Source: Lucifuga dentata (lineage: Eukaryota > Chordata > Actinopteri > Ophidiiformes > Bythitidae). Taken from it: 64,000 nt of DNA. The position numbers and the translations under genes were made by a program. Where the stretch lies: contig VXCM01001995.1 in NCBI GenBank assembly GCA_014773175.1, positions 1 through 64,000 of the forward strand. Reading direction: 5' to 3'. The notes under the pieces are model-generated. The model saw only the letters and a list, made by a program, of their open reading frames with translations. It did no database searches and had not been told where the DNA came from. The number at the start of each line of letters is the position of its first letter. Positions within the stretch are counted from its first letter, which is position 1. Shown here in pieces: positions 57,688 through 64,000 of this stretch.

Positions 57688-57785
57688 TATTAGTTCCAGG
57701 AGGCTCCAACATTTGATCAAATGAACACACCTGAATTAGATATTATAAGTAATATTAAAGTAGAAATGTCACAATATTAGTACCT

Positions 57786-57832
57786 CAGAAACATAATATA
57801 ATATAATATAATATAATATAATATAATATATA
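57786..57832. repeat. (ATAAT)n pentanucleotide repeat
   Basis: About nine units of ATAAT in intron 1. Confidence 0.93.
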
Positions 57833-57989
57833 CAAATGCTGAAGATGCCATATTTGTTCTAATCTATTCATTATAGACTTTAAAACTTACTCATTATTGT
57901 GGAAGAGACATTCACTCATTTGATCATAAAAACCATAACAGCGTCCCCTGATCTGCCCTGATGAAGCTACAGCAAACCATCTGTCCCAA

Positions 57990-58210
57990 AGCCTGTGTCA
58001 TCCCCGCTGAGAGAAACTGAAACTGTGTGCCATTATCCCCATTTATAAGTGAGTGGATACAGAATCCTGTTATAACCCCTCCCCTCTCCTAAGAGAACTG
58101 CAATGAGATTACAATGAGAAAGACATACGTGCACGCACACATATGCACACACATACATCAAAGCATCCCCTCCCCTCTCTATGACAGCAGAGCCCTCCCA
58201 TTGTGGGATT
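57990..58210 (-). repeat. Dispersed repeat family 6, copy 3 (inverted, partial)
   Basis: The reverse complement shows ATAGAGAGGGGAGGGGATGC, GTCTTTCTCATTGTAATCTC and GGAGGGGTTATAACAGGATT, matching the copy at 43676-43900. Confidence 0.6.
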
Positions 58211-58237
58211 GTGAAAAAGTAAAATGTGGAGCAACCA

Positions 58238-59083
58238 AAGCTACGTTCACATTGCAGGCCTTAACGCTCAATTCCGATTTTTTTAATCAGAGCCGATCTT
58301 TTTGTGTTGATCGTTCACATTCACATTTGTAAGTAACCTGTATCCGACACAAGTGTGAACACCGCTGAGGTCTTAACTGCCACGCATGCGCAACATGTAA
58401 CTAAAATGTGAGCTGCATGGTACAACAACAACAACAACTGCAACAGTAAGGTGGACAGCAGTTTGTCACTATTTTCGTGCACATCGTTTCGTATATAACA
58501 CTAGGTCTTCAACGTGCTGAAAATAACATTCAAACCAGTTTTACAAGCGGAGTTAAGAAGTGTAATTTTACTGGTGGTGACTGGAGCCGCTGGACTGCTG
58601 CATCAGTGTCTGGGTACGAGGGCGGAGCTCCATGGTGGCACTGCGATGTTCACAGAGGAACAGTTCCCTGAAAACTTTCTGATCTCTCCATGTATGTATC
58701 CAACAAATGTAAAACTTCTTCATTTCTCCACTAACCTCCGTCGCTGTTGTTGCTCTCCTCCGTATTTATTTTTACCGGGCTGTTATGAGGCGCCGGCACT
58801 GAATGAGTATGAGATGCGATGTGTGCATGCGCAGAGAAATGAGACGTTAAAAAAAACCACATGAATTCCGATCTGAGCGGTCAGACAGTGGTCGCATAGC
58901 CAGAGATCGGATATGGATCGGATTTAGGACCCATATGCAAGCGGCCCAGATCTGATATGAAAAAATCAGATCTGGGTTGTTCACACAGCTCTGAAAAAAA
59001 CCAGATCTGAGTCACATGGAAGCAAAAAAAAAAAAAAAAATTGGATCTGGGCCACTTCAGTGTGTAATGTGAATGTAGCCTTA
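58238..59083. mobile_element. DNA-transposon-like element with AAGGCTACATTCACATTACA-type ends
   Basis: Left end AAGCTACGTTCACATTGCAG at about 58238, right end TGTAATGTGAATGTAGCCTT at about 59064-59083, about 845 bp. Subterminal repeats of GATCTGAT/CAGATCTG occur on both sides. No transposase. Likely a non-autonomous hAT-like element common in fish genomes. Target duplication not clear. Confidence 0.6.
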
Positions 59084-59149
59084 GTCAGACGGGCTGGATG
59101 AAGCAAGCTGTGGCCTTAAAAATACATTTAAAAAAAAAAAACCCAGTGA

Positions 59150-59350
59150 GGATATTATTCACATTGTGACCATTAGATTTAAAAACAAACAACACGTTTT
59201 ATTTCTGTTTATTTTGTATGTATTTGTTAAAGGCAGATGCTGTATTATTCTGGTTTCTATCAGACAGAAACAGTGAAGTTTCCCTGCATCATTTGTGTAG
59301 TCAGACAGATTTTATTTATAGCAACAAAACATGTTCATGCTGACAGCATT
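59150..59350 (+). mobile_element. Family 3 tail fragment
   Basis: Matches the right tail of family 3: TTTTATTTCTGTTTATTTTG, TATTTGTTAAA, AGTTTCCCTGCATCATTTGT, ATGCTGACAGCATTT. Confidence 0.6.
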
Positions 59351-59465
59351 TTTTGTTTGTGTGTATGTGTGTGCGTGCATGAGTGGGAAACTGTGATTAT
59401 TTCTCTGACTATAATCATCCAGTCTAAACTCAAACCCTGACATCATCAGAAGCAGCTAAATGTGA

Positions 59466-59512
59466 GTGGACACACACACACACACGCACACACACATACA
59501 CACAAACACATC
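59466..59512. repeat. CA-rich microsatellite
   Basis: Interrupted CA run of about 20 units. Confidence 0.9.
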
Positions 59513-59640
59513 ATAAATTTGCTGCTTGTTACCAATGTCTGTGGCAAACATACAGACATCATCAGCAAAGAAAAGCAGCATTTATATACGCAGAACTCCA
59601 GAACAGAGCATCGGTGACAGATGGAAGTGACCCCATAAGC

Positions 59641-59830
59641 CAGGGATGGGCAACTGGTGGTCCGTGGGCTGGATATGGCCCGCATCTTTGATCTATCAGG
59701 CCCTCGGATGACTTCTCAATTAATAAAAATGAAAATTATAAGAAGTGTTTTCCTTTGTATGACCACCACCCACCAGCAGAGGGCGCTCAAATGCTCAGTC
59801 ATTACTGATGCGGTATTACTACCATCTATT
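59641..59830. mobile_element. hAT-like end fragment
   Basis: Starts CAGGGATGGGCAACTGGTGG and continues with GGATATGGCCCGCATCTTTG, the style of hAT-family (Charlie-like) element ends in vertebrates. The right boundary and TSD are not resolved. Confidence 0.5.
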
Positions 59831-59977
59831 CCATGGTAGCTAAGCTTTCAATGAGAGAAAAAGATTGGGTCTGAGGGGGGGTGCTGCATGTTAACATCCA
59901 GCAGAAGCAGTTATTTTCATATCTACAAGAGCAAACTCTCGTCTCTTTTCCTCTCCACAGCGACAGAATGAGAGAGG

Positions 59978-60014
59978 GTGAGTGAGAGAGAGAGAAAGAG
60001 AGAGAGAGAGAAAG
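59978..60014. repeat. GA-rich microsatellite
   Basis: Interrupted GAGAGA run. Confidence 0.9.
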
Positions 60015-60586
60015 AATGAAGGCCCTTTTACATTGAATGTGATATTAAGCGCGAATAAATTGCGTCTCTTAAAAACTACGTCAGTTAATGATAATATATC
60101 GTACACGTACAAGGCGAAATTTTGTATCATGAAAATGCAGCATTTATTTTATTCGCTCCATTTTTTTCCTTCTTTCGCCTGCGGCAAGAATAGATCAGCC
60201 AAATCAAAACCGTCATCACATGTCATGTTTTATGTTTACTCAGCACGCATCTGAGCAGTTTTATGCGTAACAGCCTGGTTTATCCACAGCGCAGTCGTGC
60301 GATAGAGTCCACATAAAGGCGCACTCTGCCTGCCCGGCGTGTGCGCCTTTATGCACAGCTGCAGAAACGTAACAGATTCGTGTGTGAAAGAGGTTTTATT
60401 TTGTTGTTACAGGTTCATCTTCATCACAGACAGGTTTCCATCAGAGGAGAACGACTGACCATGTCCAACTTCCTCACAGGTCAGAGCCACCGTGAGACAG
60501 CAGCACCCTCCTGATAGCAAACTCACCATTTACCTGTGATCTTCTGTTAGGAGTTCACTTCAATTCACAACATTCTCATCACTGTA

Positions 60587-60653
60587 TCTACTTATGTAGC
60601 TATATATAAACTTACTACTATATGTAGTAATGTATAAACTATATCTAAATTAT
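60587..60653. repeat. Left part of TACTACTATATGTAGCTATA minisatellite
   Basis: Two to three units that continue after the intervening element at 61990-62352. Confidence 0.75.
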
Positions 60654-60654
60654 T

Positions 60655-61221
60655 AGGGATGAGCGAGTACACCATTATCTGTATCTGTATCTCTTCAACC
60701 AACTAAATTATCCATATCCGTACTCAGACGGTCGTGGCTTAACCTGGAAGTTCGCATTTTAAGTTTAACATGGATATGGGTTGATCAGACAGTGCTAAGT
60801 TGCTATATTTATTGTTTTTTTTTAGAAAACTATTTACAGAACATCCTCAGAATTGAGCTTCAGATCAATGTTTCTGATCACAAGATAAGAGAACTATTTA
60901 CACAACAAGTTTTTATAAACTTGAATGAACTTGAGTGAATCAATGAACACAACACATGCAGTATAATATAGTATATAGTATATACTATAGTAGAAGATAT
61001 AGTAGAAGTATTAAGTAAAATAAATGATGAACTAGAGTTTTCTCAACATAACTGTCTGTTTTATTGATTTTTTTTTTTTTACTTTTTAAAAATTAAATGT
61101 AAACACTGAACAGTGTGATGTTTGTGCATGTGATCACAAGGCTTTAACGTTTTTTGGGGGGGTATTTTTCATTTACAAAGTATTCATTCATTTATTGGGT
61201 GTGTGTCTGTGTATGTGTGTA

Positions 61222-61286
<65 letters not shown>

Positions 61287-61990
61287 TTGTCCTAAAAATG
61301 GCCCAGATTCATAAATGATAGCACATGATTTACCACATCACTATGTGCAAATATTATGACATATCACCACGTTCCCTCATTGGTAAACGCCTGTTAGTGA
61401 CATATTTTAGCGTTTGCCTTGAAAGAGGCGTTACTGTGATATTTCCTTATTTACATGTCATGGTAGCTATTCATAAAACAAATCCACATACAAAAATTAA
61501 GACCTGCTTCATTCCGGTCATAAATTTCAGCGGTATGAAATCTGGGTGACGTTTAAAACTTTATTTGCCTCATGTTAGTGATCAATAACTTTGATAGATA
61601 AACTCACTCAGCTGATCAGTCNTTTATTTGCCTCATGTTAGTGATCAATAACTTTGATAGATAAACTCACTCAGCTGATCAGTCAGTTATTAAATGGTGA
61701 GTTTTGATCTGATCTCACGCTTCTGTGCGCTTCGTTTGCCTGCTTGGCTGGTGCATCTGAGTTCCTCACACACATACACCCTCCTGCGAGCATGTTCACA
61801 CACTACGGAGGTGTGTGTCTGTGTGCGGCTGGCCTATCATGTAACGATGTGGACACAGATACCCAATGAGGAGTTTCCTTCAACACAAGTATGAATATTG
61901 ACACATTTTACTTGGACGGTACTTGTACTTGTAAGAAGTGCATTATCCGTAACGGATACTTGTTTCATCCGAGTACTCGGCTCATCCCTA
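60655..61990. mobile_element. hAT-like element nested in a minisatellite
   Basis: Inverted ends AGGGATGAGCGAGTAC (60655-60670) and, on the right, GAGTACTCGGCTCATCCCT (about 61972-61990); one extra C makes them imperfect. About 1336 bp, including a GA microsatellite (61225-61287) and an assembly duplicate (61560-61621 repeated at 61623-61684 around N61622). No intact transposase is recognisable. hAT is inferred from TIR style. Confidence 0.6.
61225..61287. repeat. (GA)n microsatellite
   Basis: GA run of about 30 units with one AAAG interruption. Confidence 0.95.
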
Positions 61991-62352
61991 TAAACTACTA
62001 ACTTACTACTAGCTTTACTAGTGATAAAATAGTGTAAGCAAGTGTAAGCATTAATATTATTATTACTATATATTAACTTACTACTATATGTAGCTATATC
62101 TTAACTTGCTACTACATGTAGCTATATATGAATTTACCACTATATGGAGCTATATTATAGAACTTACTACTCTATTATATAGCTATATATTAACTTACTA
62201 CTAGTAGCATATATAAACTTACTACTACATGTAGCTATATATTAACATATATAGTTACATGTACTAGTATGTATGTACATAATATACAGTATGCAACTAT
62301 ATGTTACCTTACTATATATATAGCTATATATTAACTTATTACTATATATATA
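61991..62352. repeat. Right part of TACTACTATATGTAGCTATA minisatellite
   Basis: About 12 degenerate units of AACTTACTACTATATGTAGC then TATATATT. Non-coding. Confidence 0.85.
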
Positions 62353-62364
62353 ACTTACGAAAAT

Positions 62365-62458
62365 CATGTCTGAAAGTAGCAGGTCAGTCTCTGATGAATT
62401 ATTTTTGTTTAAAATGTTTAAGCTACAAGCTAACTGGCTAACACCTAAAGGTGCACGA
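62365..62458 (+). mobile_element. Family 2 fragment
   Basis: CTGAAAGTAGCAGGTCAGTC, TCTGATGAATTATTT and CAAGCTAACTGGCTAACACC match the left part of family 2. Confidence 0.65.
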
Positions 62459-62589
62459 TTATGAAAGGTGTTATTATGAAGTGCGTTTTCTCCTGGGACT
62501 ATATTTCCTGGCAGAGACATACCTGTTCTTCTGTGCGGCTCTGTATTGGATCAATTCAATTTAATAACTTCAACAAAAAAATGTAATAA

Positions 62590-62814
62590 AAGTGTTGTTC
62601 ACGATGAAGGATTATTTATCTCAAACAAGTCTCAAGTCAGTCTCTACAAGTTTATTTTACTGACATGAACTGAAACCAATGGCAGTCTGGAAGGTAGGAA
62701 AAACAATTCTAATATTTAGCACTCCAGTAGTTTAGAAAAATGGTCGTTAGTAACGGAACATGTAACATGCATTTATTAGGCTCAAACTGCAAAATCACCG
62801 GTATGCTCCTTTAA
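62590..62814 (-). mobile_element. Family 1 MITE fragment E (inverted)
   Basis: The reverse complement of the left half of copy A: AACTGAAACCAATGGCAGTC, TGGAAGGTAGGAAAAACA, and the end GGCTCAAACTGC to GGTATGCTCCTTTAA. Truncated on its left. Confidence 0.7.
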
Positions 62815-63536
62815 ATATTCACTTAATCCAGCCTTCCTGGACCTCTAAAACCTGGATTAGAGTTTGTCTGCTGACAGTTTATGTACTTTTAGTTCCTGAT
62901 TAAAGCTGCTGATTGTTGCTGCTTTTTATTCGTGGATGCTTTGAACACCAGAACAAAACTCAATTATGATTTAAAATTATATCTGTTATTTAGTCTAACG
63001 TCTAAATGTCTGACGTATACCTGTCTAACGTCTAACGTATTTAACCGTCTGACATTACGGACTAATGAAAGCTAAACGGGAGGCTAGATTTGGGGCTTCA
63101 GGTGGAGGTCCCTGCCATGAACACGTTCAGGTGGAGGTGATCTGTAAACCTGATCCGTGACGTCACTGGGATCCCTTCAGGAATGTGGCCTTTGCTGTCC
63201 GCCGGTTCATCTTCCAGTCAGATTCAACATAAAACGTTCCTGAGATCTATAAAGTCAACAACCAGCAGCTCTTTGACAAACTCCAGTTTATCCCGCCGGA
63301 TTAAATCCCACATTATTACACAGGAACGTCACAGACTGAAGCTTCTAACGTGTGAAAACGTAAAGAAATAACCGCTGCAGCTTCGTTATTCTGTCGTTAA
63401 TCTGGATATTTGTGGGCCTTTGTGTTTGAGGGAAGTCCTGTGCTGCCCGGTACAGACCCTCAGCGTTCTCTAAGCTGATAAGAAGGCCACACAAACCCGG
63501 TGCAGACTCCACCGGACCGTTATTTCCATCACGTAC
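62815..63536. other. Intron 1 sequence next to exon 1
   Basis: No element recognised. A few GTCTAACGTCTAA-like short repeats lie at 62995-63055. Composition becomes more CpG-rich towards exon 1. Confidence 0.45.
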
Positions 63537-63832
63537 CTGTGCGTCGCCACGGCGCGGCTGTTCAGGTACTTCTGTGCAGTCATGACACCGACGTATAAGA
63601 AATTATGGGACCGCGATCCTGGCTTCTCGGTCGAAGGTGACGGCCACAGCACTCCGCCGTACTCCCTTCTGACAGCCGCGTTCAGCCCGCAGCCGGCGGG
63701 GTTTGCTTTCCGTTTGTGGCCCGCTGTCTTTAGCTCGGAGGTTTTGGGTAAAATGAGTCTTGACGCCAGCGTGAAGCCGACCACCAGCCCCAGCAGGACG
63801 CTGAACCAGGCTCTGCGGTTCCGACCCGTCAT
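63537..63832 (-). CDS. chsy1: chsy1 coding exon 1 (start, signal anchor)
   Basis: First coding exon of chondroitin sulfate synthase 1, a Golgi type II membrane enzyme that polymerises chondroitin by alternately adding GlcA and GalNAc. The Met codon is at 63832-63830. A purine at -3 and close agreement of the N-terminus with vertebrate CHSY1 support this start. Residues 1-7 are a short basic cytosolic tail, residues about 8-28 (AWFSVLLGLVVGFTLASRLI) are the single membrane anchor, and residues 30-75 are a variable stem. The conserved catalytic region begins at HNFLYVGVMTAQKYL (residues 76-90). The exon ends after two bases of the Arg99 codon at a GTACGT donor (63536-63531). The reading frame continues past the donor into intron but loses homology there. 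CHSY3 is the main alternative. It has a much longer proline-rich stem, which is absent here, so chsy1 is preferred. Confidence 0.95.
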
Positions 63833-64000
63833 CCCAAACTTCAGCGGCTCCGTGTCCGCACCGTGTCCTCAGCAGCGAGTCAGAAAGCGGATCGGTTGGG
63901 TCGGTGTGTGTGTGTGTGCGGAGACGNCCGTGTCCTCAGCAGCGAGTCAGAAAGCGGATCGGTTGGGTCGGTGTGTGTGTGTGTGCGGAGACGCCGATCA
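63833..64000 (-). promoter_or_regulatory. chsy1: CpG-rich 5' UTR / promoter-proximal region of chsy1 (partial)
   Basis: GC- and CpG-rich sequence directly upstream of the chsy1 start codon, continuous with the CpG-rich first exon, as in a CpG-island promoter of a widely expressed gene. A short TG run is present. The stretch contains N63927 between two identical 66-bp copies (63861-63926 and 63928-63993), so the true length is about 67 bases shorter. No TATA box or transcription start can be placed, and the window ends here. Confidence 0.5.
63861..63993. other. Assembly artefact: 66-bp duplicate around N63927
   Basis: 63861-63926 and 63928-63993 are identical 66-bp copies separated by one N in the chsy1 5' flank. 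Confidence 0.92.

Larger units (their letters stand above)
57642..63536 (-). other. chsy1: chsy1 intron 1 (about 5.9 kb)
   Basis: Bounded by a GTACGT donor after exon 1 and a TTCAG acceptor before exon 2. The intron splits the Arg99 codon after its second base. It contains a CA/TG microsatellite at the acceptor, an ATAAT pentamer run, at least three DNA-transposon-like elements and a minisatellite. Confidence 0.93.

Noticed and set aside
1..64000. tRNA, rRNA or known microRNA genes
   Set aside because: No cloverleaf B-box, rRNA core or recognised miRNA seed-hairpin was seen. The hairpins found are reported as structures only.

Overview
The window is ordinary nuclear DNA from a ray-finned (teleost) fish. 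It is AT-rich, dense in microsatellites, minisatellites and small transposon relics, and has one split vertebrate gene on the minus strand. The organism call rests on two things: the encoded protein is a close chondroitin sulfate synthase 1 homologue, and the repeats are of teleost type (TIR-bounded non-autonomous DNA elements, LINE 3' tails, CA/GA microsatellites). No bacterial, viral, CRISPR or operon-like content was seen.

The gene is chsy1. It reads right to left in three coding exons: exon 1 at 63832-63537 (start Met, Golgi signal anchor), exon 2 at 57641-57146 (N-terminal GT31-like domain with the DDD motif) and exon 3 at 11576-9856 (rest of the N-terminal domain, the C-terminal GT7-like domain with a DVD motif, and the stop). 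The splice sites are GT/AG and the phases match. Intron 1 is about 5.9 kb and intron 2 about 45.6 kb. The joined protein is 792 residues once two 67-base artefacts in exon 3 are discounted. Human CHSY1 is 802 residues.

The window carries 20 single-N gap marks. At ten of them the flanks are exact direct repeats of 61-67 bp, as expected when two contigs that really overlap are joined with a one-base gap. Two of these lie in exon 3 and break its reading frame. Three of the other eight lie in transposon families whose sibling copies have the segment only once, which supports the artefact reading.

Layout: 1-9640 is downstream intergenic DNA with minisatellites, one complete TTAA-flanked MITE and a LINE tail. 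9645-9855 is the probable 3' UTR. 9856-11576 is exon 3. 11577-57145 is intron 2, filled with at least six dispersed repeat families, about seven minisatellites and many microsatellites. 57146-57641 is exon 2. 57642-63536 is intron 1, with three DNA-transposon-like elements, one of them nested in a minisatellite. 63537-64000 is a CpG-rich first exon and 5' flank.

There is no clear undescribed system. The more interesting items are the repeat biology (nested insertions, a minisatellite carried by a mobile element, a minisatellite with arms in both orientations, perfect hairpins), a CA/TG microsatellite that abuts the exon 2 splice acceptor, and some unique-looking intronic stretches that could be conserved non-coding elements.
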